DNA of 64,000 nucleotides from an uncultured Pelagibacteraceae bacterium. GTDB lineage: Bacteria > Pseudomonadota > Alphaproteobacteria > Pelagibacterales > Pelagibacteraceae. Under the pieces are notes generated by a model. It had not been told where the DNA came from and did no database searches. It was given only the letters and a program-made list of their open reading frames with translations. The stretch lies in NCBI GenBank assembly GCA_902624315.1, contig CACNXC010000003.1:1-64000 (forward strand), written 5' to 3'. Position 1 is the first letter of the stretch; each line of letters begins with the position of its first letter. Of the stretch, positions 25,424 to 34,388 are shown in pieces. The position numbers were made by a program, and so were the translations under genes.

Positions 25424-26432
25424 ATCTTGTATTAAGAAATAAAAAATAGATACAAGAACTTACCAAAAAGATTGAACTTATTTGGTGCATAGATGCTATA
25501 TAGATTTGTGCACCATATAAAACTGTTATTATTCCTAAAAAAATTTGTAATAAAATAAAGAAACCCAATACATTTATAGACTTGTATAAATCAAAAATTT
25601 TGTTCTTATAAATTTTGTAAAATATAAATAAATAATAAAATCCGATTATATAAGCTAAGTTTCTATGAATAAATTGAACTAAAGATGGATCGCTAAAAGC
25701 AGATAGTTTAAATAAATCAACAAATTCATTGTCGTCAGGAAAATATGCTGTACCCATATTTGGCCAGGAATTATAAATTTTTCCAGCATCCATACCAGAT
25801 ACAAAAGCTCCTATAACAATTTGTGTAAAGACCAATGTTAAAAAAACGAGTGGTATTAAAGGATTTATTTTATTTGTTGTATTATAACTCAAATTTAGCT
25901 TTAGATAGTTCCAGAATATTAATGATAAGATAATAAAAGCAATCAATAAATGAATAGATAATCTAAAATGACTTACATCAACTCTATCTACAAGACCACT
26001 GCTGACCATATACCAACCAATAAAGCCTTGAAAACATATTAGAAAAAAAATAAAATACAAACTATATAATTTTGAAATACTAATTTTAAAAGAAAAATAA
26101 ATTAATGGTATTAAAAATCCGATACCAATTAATCTTCCTAAAAAACGATGTGCCCATTCCCACCAAAAAATAATTTTGAATTCTTGCATACTCATATTGT
26201 AATTTTGTAATTTGAATTCAGGTATTTGCTTATAAAGATTAAAATATGAAATCCAGTCTTCTTGATTTAAAGGTGGTAAAAATCCTGAGAAAAGTTGCCA
26301 TTTAGTAATTGAAAGACCCGAGTCCGTTAATCTTGTTAAGCCTCCAACAACAATCATAATGGATACAATCCAAAACATTGAAATTAACCAGAGAGATAAT
26401 TGATAATTAATCTTATGATTTGCTGTGTACAT
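25416..26432 (-). CDS. ctaA: Heme A synthase (COX15/CtaA type)
   Basis: 338 residues, eight membrane segments. VVGGLTRLTDSGLSITKW is the family signature, with WEWAHRFLGRLIG giving one heme-ligand histidine, VSHFRLSIHLLIA another, and VQFIHRNLAYI and ASMHQISSIFLV the C-terminal pair. It oxidises the C8 methyl of heme O to heme A for cytochrome aa3 oxidase. The long version without cysteine pairs is the alphaproteobacterial/mitochondrial type. Confidence 0.93.
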   Translation of the reverse strand: MYTANHKINYQLSLWLISMFWIVSIMIVVGGLTRLTDSGLSITKWQLFSGFLPPLNQEDWISYFNLYKQIPEFKLQNYNMSMQEFKIIFWWEWAHRFLGRLIGIGFLIPLIYFSFKISISKLYSLYFIFFLICFQGFIGWYMVSSGLVDRVDVSHFRLSIHLLIAFIILSLIFWNYLKLNLSYNTTNKINPLIPLVFLTLVFTQIVIGAFVSGMDAGKIYNSWPNMGTAYFPDDNEFVDLFKLSAFSDPSLVQFIHRNLAYIIGFYYLFIFYKIYKNKIFDLYKSINVLGFFILLQIFLGIITVLYGAQIYIASMHQISSIFLVSSCIYFLFLNTRFN

Positions 26433-26475
26433 ATGCGCATAAATATAATAATTTTTTAATTATCCAAATATATAA

Positions 26476-26763
26476 ATGTCGCCGCAAAAACGAAAAAAAC
26501 TAAGCAAAATTAGATCAGAACTAGATAAAATAGATAATTCACTTATAAAAATTATAAAAAAAAGAACATTTCTTGTAAAAAAAGTTTTAGAACTTAAAGA
26601 TAGAAAAAATCAAATAGTTGATCAAAAAAGAATTAGATCCATACTTAGTAATATAAGAAAAAAATCTTTAAAGAATAAAATTGATCCACGTATTACTAAT
26701 CGAATATGGAAAAATATGATCTGGTCTTATATTGATTACGAAAGAAGAAATTTTAAAAAATGA
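26476..26763 (+). CDS. Chorismate mutase, AroQ class
   Basis: 95 residues, all helical. IRSELDKIDNSLIKIIKKRTFLVKKVLELK contains the conserved arginine and lysine pattern; the second helix carries RIRSILSNIRKKS. It converts chorismate to prephenate for phenylalanine and tyrosine synthesis. It stands alone, divergent from ctaA by 43 bases, and its stop abuts the convergent rpmG stop. The core residues are close enough to the family for a confident call, although activity is inferred. Confidence 0.8.
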   Translation: MSPQKRKKLSKIRSELDKIDNSLIKIIKKRTFLVKKVLELKDRKNQIVDQKRIRSILSNIRKKSLKNKIDPRITNRIWKNMIWSYIDYERRNFKK

Positions 26764-26955
26764 TTATTTACTATGTGGTGGTAATTTTTTTTCAACAAAA
26801 ATTTCATGTTTTCTAGTTGAAGGATTATATTTCCTAGCTTTTAATTTTACTTTGGCTTTTTCTCCACCAGCAGGTTTTTTTACATAATAAAAAAAAGGAC
26901 TATCTGGTTTTTCTTCAGGGACTAAACGAACTTTTATATGAGTTTTTTTTGCCAT
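26764..26955 (-). CDS. rpmG: Large ribosomal subunit protein bL33
   Basis: 63 residues: MAKKTHIKVRLVPEE, a FFYYVKK strand, then KARKYNPSTRKHEIFVEKK, which is the typical bL33 C-terminal half. The CxxC zinc pairs of the zinc-binding version are absent, so this is the C-minus form. It is separated by one base from the MerR-like regulator upstream. Confidence 0.92.
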   Translation of the reverse strand: MAKKTHIKVRLVPEEKPDSPFFYYVKKPAGGEKAKVKLKARKYNPSTRKHEIFVEKKLPPHSK

Positions 26956-26956
26956 C

Positions 26957-27328
26957 TTATTTAAATTTTTTTAAACTTTTTACAATTCTTGAAATTTTAT
27001 TTAACTTATTTTTTAAATTATCTGTTCTTATAGAATTATCTGCCATTTCGTCAAGCTTTAAAGGTTCTTTATTGTTTAATATTTTTTTTACACCTTTGAT
27101 AGTCATTCCTTGATCTTTTAATAAAAAATGAATTTTTTTTAATAATTCAATGTTTTTTTTGTCATAATATCTTCTATTTCCAGTAAGTATTTTAGGTTTA
27201 ATTTGTTTAAATTCTTTTTCCCAGAAACGAAGAGTGTGAGTGGGTAAAGAATCCCCTTTTTTTGATTTTAAATTTAATATTTTAACAACTTCACTTATAG
27301 TTTTGTAAGAATTATCTTCTTTATTCAT
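26957..27328 (-). CDS. MerR-family transcriptional regulator
   Basis: 123 residues. The winged helix-turn-helix has KTISEVVKILNL, THTLRFWEKEFKQIKP and NRRYYDKKNIELLKKIHFLL, followed by GMTIKGVKKILNNK and a helical tail. The R-F-W-E-K-E-F form is that of the MerR gene commonly found next to ihfA in alphaproteobacteria; here it is separated from ihfA by 13 kb. No effector-binding domain follows, so the signal is unknown. It overlaps glpX by eight bases. Confidence 0.82.
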   Translation of the reverse strand: MNKEDNSYKTISEVVKILNLKSKKGDSLPTHTLRFWEKEFKQIKPKILTGNRRYYDKKNIELLKKIHFLLKDQGMTIKGVKKILNNKEPLKLDEMADNSIRTDNLKNKLNKISRIVKSLKKFK

Positions 27329-28268
27329 CTATTTCATTTTTTGATTTTATTATTTTTTTCAAATTTGTAGATTTATGCGTAATGAGCGTTTCTGATATAT
27401 AATTATTTTCCTCTCTTTTTATTCCAGAAACAATGTCCCCGTTTGTAATGCCGGTTGCACAAAAAATTGAGTCACCTGTAATTATTTCATTTAACAAATA
27501 CTTTTTATTTAAATCATTTATACCCATTTTTTTTGCCCTATTCACATCATTTTCATTATCGAAAATGAATCTACCTTGAAAAAAACAATCAAAAGCATCC
27601 AAAGCAGAAGCTGCAAGCACACCCTCAGGTCCGCCACCAATACCCATAAAAATATCTATATTATATTTCTTATCAGAAACTAATAAAGCTCCTGATACAT
27701 CTCCATCAGAAATAAGTTTTAAATTCACCTTCAAATTCCTTAGTTCTTCAATAATCTTTTTATGCCTTGGTCGATCTAAAATACATGCAGAAAGTTCATT
27801 GGGTTGTTTATTCTTATAATCTGCAAGATTAGAAATATTTTTTTTAACTGAATAATCCAAATCAATAATACCCTCAGAGGGTACATTTGCAGAAATTTTG
27901 TTCATATAAGTCTCTGGTGCACTAAATAAGTTTGACTTTTCTGCAACTGCAATAACAGATAATGCTCCTGGCTGATTATTTGCTGCAAAATTAGTTCCCT
28001 CTAAAGGATCCACAGCAATATCTAACTCAGGACCACTCATGGTACCTAAAGTTTCGCCAATATAAAGCATAGGAGCTTCATCCAGCTCTCCCTCTCCTAT
28101 AACCACCTTTCCTCTCATTTCTATTTCATTAAGTTTATTTCTCATTGCATCTACAGCCGATTTATCTGCTGCTATTTTATTTTTTTTTCCAACAAAATGG
28201 TAAGATGATAAGGCTGCTTTGATTGAAACATTTAAAAATAAGTCTTCAAATTTTTTGTCTAATGACAT
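27321..28268 (-). CDS. glpX: Fructose-1,6-bisphosphatase class II
   Basis: 315 residues. The metal and phosphate sites GEGELDEAPMLYIGE and DIAVDPLEGTNFAA are the GlpX signature, with LISDGDVSGALL and MGIGGGPEGVLAA further on. It hydrolyses fructose 1,6-bisphosphate in gluconeogenesis. In many alphaproteobacteria it follows hom; here hom is 6 kb away on the same strand. Its ATG shares a base with the SbmA-like gene's stop. Confidence 0.95.
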   Translation of the reverse strand: MSLDKKFEDLFLNVSIKAALSSYHFVGKKNKIAADKSAVDAMRNKLNEIEMRGKVVIGEGELDEAPMLYIGETLGTMSGPELDIAVDPLEGTNFAANNQPGALSVIAVAEKSNLFSAPETYMNKISANVPSEGIIDLDYSVKKNISNLADYKNKQPNELSACILDRPRHKKIIEELRNLKVNLKLISDGDVSGALLVSDKKYNIDIFMGIGGGPEGVLAASALDAFDCFFQGRFIFDNENDVNRAKKMGINDLNKKYLLNEIITGDSIFCATGITNGDIVSGIKREENNYISETLITHKSTNLKKIIKSKNEIDE

Positions 28269-29260
28269 TATTTTGCAGTTTCAATAGATGTATTTTTCTC
28301 TAATTTTGATTCAAATTCTCTCAATCTTTTCCAAACTGAAATTAGTTCAACAATAATTGGCCAGCTTCTAACTAAATATTGTAGTGATGTTTCAACTCGA
28401 CCAAAAGCTCTTATAATTTGTTGAACAAAACCAAGTGTTATTGCGCCAGTTACAATCGTTGGTGCTAATGCTAAATATGGAACAATTACCATACCTTGTA
28501 AGTAACTCCATTTTACTGCATTAAAGTAAAGGTAGTGAAAATACATCTTATAATGAATTTTTCTAACACCACCATAAAGATCTGTAATTTTTGCAGGTTG
28601 TGCACTTTCTTTAAAATCCTCTCCTAAAACTAATTCTTTCCTATAAGCAGCCTCTTCTTTTTGAATATCATATTCAATGCCAGGAAGTTTAATCCCAACA
28701 CTAGCCAATATTATTGTTCCACCCAGTGCTGATATTATCGCGACCCAAACTAAAGCATGTTCAACTTCGCCAATCCATGGTAACACTGTAATACTTTTTG
28801 ATAAGCCCCATAAAATTGGAGTAAAAGCAATCAACGTCATTACACTTCTCAGTAATTCAGCCCCTAGCCCTTCCATTATTCTAGCAAATTTAAGAGTGTC
28901 CTCCTGAACTCTTTGAGATGCACCTTCTATAGAAGAGGCATCATTCCATTTATCGTGATAAAAATCTGCCATTGCAGTTCTCCATCTAAATGTCCAGTGG
29001 CTGGTAAAATAATCACTAAAAATAACTACTAAAATGTATACAGCTGCAATTTTAGCAAATGTAAAAAGATATGCGATAAATTCTTTTTCAGATACAGAAT
29101 TAGGATTAGTGAGAGCTTTTTGCAAAGTATCGTAAAATTCACCAAACCATTCATTAATTCTCACATCAAGTTGAACCTGATACCAAGTAGCCATTAAAAT
29201 CAGTAACGTTCCACCTATACTCCATAAATACCATCTTCTATCTGTAAAAAATTTAAACAT
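28268..29260 (-). CDS. SbmA/BacA-like transporter
   Basis: 330 residues, about six to seven membrane helices. YLWSIGGTLLILMATWYQVQLDV, then the cytoplasmic WTFRWRTAMADFYHDKW and SQRVQEDTLKFARIMEGLG are typical of SbmA/BacA, which import peptides by proton-driven movement without an ABC ATPase domain. Confirmed by the absence of Walker motifs. SbmA itself is about 400 residues, so this is slightly short, but the start at the membrane segment looks natural. Operon with glpX. Confidence 0.85.
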   Translation of the reverse strand: MFKFFTDRRWYLWSIGGTLLILMATWYQVQLDVRINEWFGEFYDTLQKALTNPNSVSEKEFIAYLFTFAKIAAVYILVVIFSDYFTSHWTFRWRTAMADFYHDKWNDASSIEGASQRVQEDTLKFARIMEGLGAELLRSVMTLIAFTPILWGLSKSITVLPWIGEVEHALVWVAIISALGGTIILASVGIKLPGIEYDIQKEEAAYRKELVLGEDFKESAQPAKITDLYGGVRKIHYKMYFHYLYFNAVKWSYLQGMVIVPYLALAPTIVTGAITLGFVQQIIRAFGRVETSLQYLVRSWPIIVELISVWKRLREFESKLEKNTSIETAK

Positions 29261-29267
29261 TATTTAT

Positions 29268-29549
29268 CTATTTTAAAAAATTATCTGCGTAGGATTTTTT
29301 TACTATTTTTCTTTTTTTTGGCTCAATTAGTTCATAATCAATTTTTTTCTTCTTTGCATAATTTATGGCTAATTCTTTGGTTGAAAATTCTAATTTCAGC
29401 TCAGTATAAGTATCATTAGAACTTTCCCATCCCATTAAAGGATTTTTTGTGGGATCATTTGTTTCAAATTCAAGTATCCATTTATCAAGTTTTCCTAAAC
29501 CAGATTGCATTGCACTTTTGTTAGGTATGTAAATTTTTGCTTTTTTCAT
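29268..29549 (-). CDS. NADH dehydrogenase accessory subunit, NDUFS4 (18 kDa) family
   Basis: 93 residues. AKIYIPNKSAMQSGLGKLDKW has the A/S-x-x-x-S-G pattern, then WILEFE, NPLMGWESSNDTYTEL and the KELAINYAKKKKIDYEL helix match the ETC complex I subunit conserved region. This supernumerary subunit is shared by mitochondria and alphaproteobacteria and stabilises complex I. Its ATG is close to the tRNA-Pro gene. Confidence 0.88.
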   Translation of the reverse strand: MKKAKIYIPNKSAMQSGLGKLDKWILEFETNDPTKNPLMGWESSNDTYTELKLEFSTKELAINYAKKKKIDYELIEPKKRKIVKKSYADNFLK

Positions 29550-29554
29550 ATCAA

Positions 29555-29631
<77 letters not shown>

Positions 29632-29753
29632 AGAATGTTCGTTATAGCGTTTTTACTTATGTTTTCAATAAAAAGAAAAAGGTTAAATGATAAGGAAAAG
29701 TAGAAATAATTGATTTTACCTTCTATATTTTAATATAATTCATAGAAGCGACA

Positions 29754-30539
29754 ATGTTTATATTAAATAGATATTATAAATTTTATAAATATAACGGATT
29801 AATAAAAACTATTACAAAAGTTTTAACAACACCCTATCGAATTATTAAAAAGCATATTTATCAAAAAAATAAAAAAAATATCTTTAATCAAAACACTTCA
29901 GAAAAAAGATTTAATCTTATTTATAAAACTAATTTCTGGTCCTCAAATGAAAGTGTTTCAGGTTATGGATCTGAGTTAAAAAATACCATCAATATCGAGA
30001 AAGAAATAATTAATATTATTAAAGAGTATCAAATTAAAAGTATTTTAGATGCACCATGTGGAGATTTCAATTGGATTAAAAATGTTTTAGATAAGGATTT
30101 GACCTATATTGGTGGAGATATTGTGCAAGAAATAATTGATAATAATATTAGAAAATTTAAGAATAATAAATTAGATTTCATTAAACTAGATATTACTAAA
30201 GAAAATTTACCAGACTCAGATTTAATGATTTGTAGAGATTGTTTAATTCATTTGTCATTTAAAAGTATTAAATTATTTTTTGAAAACTTTAAAAAAAGTA
30301 AGATTAATTACTTATTGCTCACAACATATAAGTTAAAAGATAAAAATAAAGAAATAGATAATTTAGATATTCCTGATGGAGAATATAGAGAAATTGACTT
30401 AACTAGACCTCCCTTTTTACTGCCTAAACCATTACATGAAATACTAGATAAAGATGAACTAAATAAAAATAGCGGTTTTAATTGTTACCTAAATCTTTAT
30501 ACAAAAAATCAGATTAGTGAAATAAAATTAAATAAATAA
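29754..30539 (+). CDS. Class I SAM-dependent methyltransferase
   Basis: 261 residues. The SAM-binding motif is SILDAPCGDFNWIK (about 95-108), the acidic second strand YIGGDIVQ, and the post-II region DLMICRDCLIHLSF. The N-terminal FYKYNGLIKTITKVLTTPYRIIKKH is a basic hydrophobic helix. Related proteins are found in polysaccharide or lipid modification clusters; the substrate is unknown. It is convergent with, and overlaps by 12 bases, a GMA12-like glycosyltransferase, which may point to surface glycan work. Confidence 0.75.
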   Translation: MFILNRYYKFYKYNGLIKTITKVLTTPYRIIKKHIYQKNKKNIFNQNTSEKRFNLIYKTNFWSSNESVSGYGSELKNTINIEKEIINIIKEYQIKSILDAPCGDFNWIKNVLDKDLTYIGGDIVQEIIDNNIRKFKNNKLDFIKLDITKENLPDSDLMICRDCLIHLSFKSIKLFFENFKKSKINYLLLTTYKLKDKNKEIDNLDIPDGEYREIDLTRPPFLLPKPLHEILDKDELNKNSGFNCYLNLYTKNQISEIKLNK

Positions 30540-31274
30540 ATTCTTATATTTTTTGATAAATTCAACTCTATCTCTCCGCCTTATACCAGCTAAATGAATT
30601 ATTACAGGATTAAAATAATAATTTGATATTTCATTATTTTTTGGATCATTAAAATTTTTATTAGGCATACTATTCCAAATTCCTGATAAAAATTGAATCT
30701 TATTTAAAGTAAATTTATTTGGTTTATTATTTGACAAATTTGAAATTTCAGCTTTGAAACCAATTTCATCCATTACTGCTGCATTATCTGGCCAATAATG
30801 ATTTAAATATCTTTTTTTATTCCATACATTTTTAAAAAAGTTTAGAGACCAACTTGTATTTCTTACAAGGATTACTCCAACATTAGGCCCCCATGTTAAA
30901 AAATCGACATTTTTATATTTTGTTTTATGTTTGGATTTAAAAAATTGATTATGAATAAAAATATGTTTTTTTTTATCAATATGATTTAAAATATTTTCAT
31001 ATCTACACACAAAAGAGTCGGCATCTAACCATAGATAGAATTCATGGCTTTTAGCCTCAAGGTGTTCAATTAGCATCTTTATTTTCAACCAATAAAAATG
31101 TCTCTCAAATGATGTTCTTTTATCAATTTCATAATCAAATTTAAAATGATTGGCATATTTGATAATTGTTTTTTCTGATTCTTTTCCAATATTTCTATAT
31201 CTATAGTTGTAACCTGATAAAATTTTAAGTTTACTATTTTTGAAATTTTTGCTTCTACTTTTAAAAAAGAACAT
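30528..31274 (-). CDS. GT34-like galactosyl/mannosyl transferase (GMA12/MNN10 family)
   Basis: 248 residues. The sequence shows YEIDKRTSFERHFYWLKIKMLIEHL, the nucleotide-sugar-binding DxD in WLDADSFVC, then NVGVILVRNTSWSLNFF and the DNAAVMDE segment, in the order found in the GMA12/MNN10 family, a type well known in yeast Golgi and rare bacteria. The acceptor is unknown. Base composition matches the neighbours, so recent transfer is not evident, but the gene pair with the methyltransferase sits beside a tRNA gene. Confidence 0.7.
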   Translation of the reverse strand: MFFFKSRSKNFKNSKLKILSGYNYRYRNIGKESEKTIIKYANHFKFDYEIDKRTSFERHFYWLKIKMLIEHLEAKSHEFYLWLDADSFVCRYENILNHIDKKKHIFIHNQFFKSKHKTKYKNVDFLTWGPNVGVILVRNTSWSLNFFKNVWNKKRYLNHYWPDNAAVMDEIGFKAEISNLSNNKPNKFTLNKIQFLSGIWNSMPNKNFNDPKNNEISNYYFNPVIIHLAGIRRRDRVEFIKKYKNLFI

Positions 31275-31378
31275 TTATTAATTATTAAGAATTTTCAATA
31301 TTTTTACCTTATACATCACAATTAAAATGTAAATTAAAAAGACCGACAACTGTTTCTGTAAAAACTATAATTAACTTT

Positions 31379-31405
31379 TGCTTATAAATAGATATAAGAT
31401 AAGCA
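31379..31405. promoter_or_regulatory. Inverted repeat upstream of the zinc-ribbon gene
   Basis: TGCTTAT (31379-31385) is repeated inverted as ATAAGCA (31399-31405), 13 bases between. It sits about 20 bases upstream of the gene start at 31427 and could be an operator or part of the promoter. In DNA this AT-rich, chance is a real alternative. Confidence 0.25.
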
Positions 31406-31426
31406 TAACATTTATTTTATAAAATA

Positions 31427-31900
31427 ATGATTATTGAATGTATTAATTGTAATAAAGTATTTGAAGTAAATTCAGAACTTATTCCTGAAAATGGAAGAAC
31501 TATTCAGTGTGGCTCGTGTAATCATGTTTGGTTTTATAATCCTAAAATTGCAGATTTTAAAAAAGAAATAAAACAGAATGTTGAAATTGATGTCAGAGAA
31601 AAACCAACTATAAATCAAACAAAAAAAAAAGAACTAAAATCGTTTAAAGAGGAAAGCTTTTCTAAATTAAAAGATAAAAAAAATTATGAGATAACAAAAT
31701 ATACGGCAAGAAAAAGTTTATCATTTACTAAATTACTTTCATTTTTAATTGTACTTTTGATAACTTTTGTTGCTTTATTAATTATCATAGATACTTTTAG
31801 CACGTATTTATATCAATTATTCCCTTCTCTTGAGCTTGTTATATTTAGTCTTTTTGAGATATTGAAAGATATTAAATTATTTATTAAAGACTTAGCTTAA
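31427..31900 (+). CDS. Zinc-ribbon domain membrane protein (MJ0042-type finger)
   Basis: 157 residues. The N-terminal IIECINCNKVFEVNSELIP, then GRTIQCGSCNHVWFYNP, is the MJ0042-type zinc finger with two CxxC pairs. A charged linker follows and then a membrane helix LSFLIVLLITFVALLIIID (about 105-125), with a second hydrophobic stretch near the C-terminus. Such proteins are common and poorly understood in alphaproteobacteria. It is followed two bases later by nhaA. Confidence 0.8.
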   Translation: MIIECINCNKVFEVNSELIPENGRTIQCGSCNHVWFYNPKIADFKKEIKQNVEIDVREKPTINQTKKKELKSFKEESFSKLKDKKNYEITKYTARKSLSFTKLLSFLIVLLITFVALLIIIDTFSTYLYQLFPSLELVIFSLFEILKDIKLFIKDLA

Positions 31901-31902
31901 TC

Positions 31903-33075
31903 ATGATTAATTACTTATCTAAACCTTTTAAATGGTTTTTTAAACTTGAAGCAGCTAGCGGTTTAGTTTTACTATTTGCGGCTATAATTGCATTAATAAT
32001 CAGCAACTCTAATTTATCTGATTTATATTTTTCAACTTTAAATAAATACCTATTTATAGGTATTAACAACTTTGGTTTAAAATTATCTGTCTTACATTGG
32101 ATTAATGACGCCTTAATGGCAATATTTTTTTTCTTTGTCACTTTAGAAATAAAAAGAGAATTTTTACAAGGAGAACTTTCAAATATAAAACAAGCTTTAC
32201 TTCCAATAATTGCTGCTGTAGGCGGTATGTTGGTTCCTGCATTATTTTATGTATTTATAAACTTTGGTGACAGTGAAACTATGAATGGGTGGGCCATTCC
32301 CTCTGCTACCGATATTGCTTTCTCACTTGGTGTATTATCTCTATTGGGAAAAAGAGTGCCGTTATCTCTAAAAGTTTTTTTAACCGCTTTAGCAATTATT
32401 GATGACTTAGGAGCGATTGTTATCATTGCTTTGTTTTATTCAGGTGATTTGAGTATTAAATACTTAACGCTTATGCTGTTAACTTTTATTGTCCTGTTAG
32501 TAATAAATAAATTTAATATAAAAAGATTTTTACCTTACTTGATTGTAGGTATATTTCTGTGGGACTTTACACATAATTCAGGTATTCACGCTACTATTGC
32601 TGGAGTTTTATTAGCCATGACCATACCTCACCGAAAGAAAGAAAAAGATTTTTCTTTGTTAATCAAAGTTGAACATGCAATAAGTCCCTACGTAGCTTTT
32701 GGTATTATGCCTTTATTTGCTTTTGCCAATGCAGGAGTATCTCTAGAAGGCTTATCTTTTAGTTCTTTATTAGACAAAGTGCCACTCGGAATTTTATTAG
32801 GATTATTTGTGGGTAAACAATTAGGTGTCTTTGTATTTTCGTATGTAGCAATTAAAACAAAAATTGCTCAAATGCCTAATAATTCAAATTGGTATAACTT
32901 TTATGGTGTGGGTGTTCTAACTGGTATTGGTTTCACAATGAGTCTTTTTGTTGGAAATTTAGCTTTTATTGAGAATATGCAATATATGGATGGTGTAAAA
33001 ATAGGAGTACTAACTGGGTCACTTTTATCCACTTTATTTGGTTACTTCTTAATATTACTTACACCTAATAAATGA
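31903..33075 (+). CDS. nhaA: Na+/H+ antiporter NhaA
   Basis: 390 residues, twelve membrane helices. The NhaA core has NDALMAIFFFFVTLEIKREF near the start, SATDIAFSLGVLSLLGKRVP and ALAIIDDLGAIVIIALFY (the aspartate pair of the ion-binding site), and the helix TGIGFTMSLFVGNLAF. It expels Na+ at the expense of the proton gradient, useful for a marine cell. It overlaps the glutathione peroxidase gene by four bases (ATGA). Confidence 0.95.
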   Translation: MINYLSKPFKWFFKLEAASGLVLLFAAIIALIISNSNLSDLYFSTLNKYLFIGINNFGLKLSVLHWINDALMAIFFFFVTLEIKREFLQGELSNIKQALLPIIAAVGGMLVPALFYVFINFGDSETMNGWAIPSATDIAFSLGVLSLLGKRVPLSLKVFLTALAIIDDLGAIVIIALFYSGDLSIKYLTLMLLTFIVLLVINKFNIKRFLPYLIVGIFLWDFTHNSGIHATIAGVLLAMTIPHRKKEKDFSLLIKVEHAISPYVAFGIMPLFAFANAGVSLEGLSFSSLLDKVPLGILLGLFVGKQLGVFVFSYVAIKTKIAQMPNNSNWYNFYGVGVLTGIGFTMSLFVGNLAFIENMQYMDGVKIGVLTGSLLSTLFGYFLILLTPNK

Positions 33076-33617
33076 CAAAAAAATTTATATTAGGTTTTAC
33101 AATTATTATGTTTTTTTTTAAAAGTTCAGCTATCGCAAATTACGAAAAAACTTTTTTTGATCTAAATATTGAGAGCATATCGGGCGATATAATAAATTTT
33201 AGTGATTTTAAAAATAATACAGTATTAGTTGTAAATACGGCAAGCTATTGTGGATTTACAAATCAATATGAAGAACTTCAAATTCTTTGGGATAAATATA
33301 AAAATAAGGGTTTAGTTGTTCTTGCTGTACCGTCAAATTCATTTAATCAAGAGAAAAATAAAAACTCAGAAGTTAAAGAATTTTGTGAAGTAAATTTTAA
33401 TATCACCTTTCCACTTTCAGCTATCACTGAGGTAAAAGGAAATAATGCACATGAGTTATTTAAATGGGCTAAAACTAATCATGGTAGCTCAGCAGTACCA
33501 AAATGGAATTTTCATAAGATTTTAATAAACAAAGAGGGAAAAATTGAAGATACATTTTCCTCTTTCACCAAACCATTATCAAATAAAATAATTAATAAAA
33601 TAGAGAGTATTTTATAA
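33072..33617 (+). CDS. Glutathione peroxidase-family protein (secreted)
   Basis: 181 residues. A signal peptide (KKFILGFTIIMFFFKSSAIA) precedes the mature domain. The active-site loop is VVNTASYCGFTNQY with a cysteine (Cys60), not selenocysteine; the second and third catalytic residues are in VPSNSFNQE and KWNFHKIL (tryptophan). It reduces peroxides, possibly with thioredoxin-like donors rather than glutathione. A periplasmic location follows from the signal. Its stop overlaps the convergent MBL gene by six bases. Confidence 0.9.
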   Translation: MTKKFILGFTIIMFFFKSSAIANYEKTFFDLNIESISGDIINFSDFKNNTVLVVNTASYCGFTNQYEELQILWDKYKNKGLVVLAVPSNSFNQEKNKNSEVKEFCEVNFNITFPLSAITEVKGNNAHELFKWAKTNHGSSAVPKWNFHKILINKEGKIEDTFSSFTKPLSNKIINKIESIL

Positions 33618-34382
33618 ATTTAGAGTAAGCCCATCGAAAGCAGGTATTATATTTTTTGGTAAAATTTTCATGAGAACTTTATAATCTAATACTGGAGATA
33701 AATTGGTTAAGATAGCTTTTTTAGGTTTGAACTTTCTTATCATAGAAAGAGAAGTCTCTAAATTAAAATGTGATGGATGGTAATTATACCAAAGGCAATC
33801 TATGACTAAAAACTTCAAATTTTTGAAATATCTAAAATCTTTAGTGTAAATTTTACTTACATCGCTTATATAAGCCAATTTCTTATCAATTATAAAGCAA
33901 TTAGATTTAACTTTTCCGTGTTCAACTTTAATAGATTTAACAGAAATTTTTTTCTTATTATTAGATGTAAAAAAAGTTTTTGGTAATTTATGCAATTTTA
34001 AAGTAGCAGGATATTCTCTAGAGTAACTTTTGAATATATATGAAAAACTATTTTTTAAATATTTAGAAGTAAATGAGTCTGCGTATACATCGATTTGATT
34101 TTTGCTACTTATATAAAATGATCTTAGATCATTTATTCCATGTGTTTGATCACCATGCATGTGGGAAAAAAGCACTTTATCTATTTTTTTAATCTTATGT
34201 CTTAATAATTGTTGACGTAAATCAGGTGAAGTATCAATCAATATATTTTGATTAGAGGTTTTTAATAGTGCTGAACATCGTGTTCTATAATTCTTCTTGA
34301 TTTTAGGATCACAATTACCAAAAAAGCCATCTGGTCTTGGTACACCCATTGAACTACCACAACCAAGTATTATAAACTTCAT
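33612..34382 (-). CDS. Metallo-beta-lactamase-fold hydrolase (PhnP-like)
   Basis: 256 residues. The N-terminal FIILGCGSSMGVPRPDG, RTRCSALL and the LIDTSPDLRQQLL strand precede the metal-binding motif SHMHGDQTHGI (HxHxDH-like). The conserved position after tatD in alphaproteobacteria, and the GCGSSxGVPR pattern, match the PhnP/MBL-fold phosphodiesterase group. The substrate is not known here. It is the last gene of the mltB-to-MBL operon. Confidence 0.85.
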   Translation of the reverse strand: MKFIILGCGSSMGVPRPDGFFGNCDPKIKKNYRTRCSALLKTSNQNILIDTSPDLRQQLLRHKIKKIDKVLFSHMHGDQTHGINDLRSFYISSKNQIDVYADSFTSKYLKNSFSYIFKSYSREYPATLKLHKLPKTFFTSNNKKKISVKSIKVEHGKVKSNCFIIDKKLAYISDVSKIYTKDFRYFKNLKFLVIDCLWYNYHPSHFNLETSLSMIRKFKPKKAILTNLSPVLDYKVLMKILPKNIIPAFDGLTLNL

Positions 34383-34388
34383 ATAATT

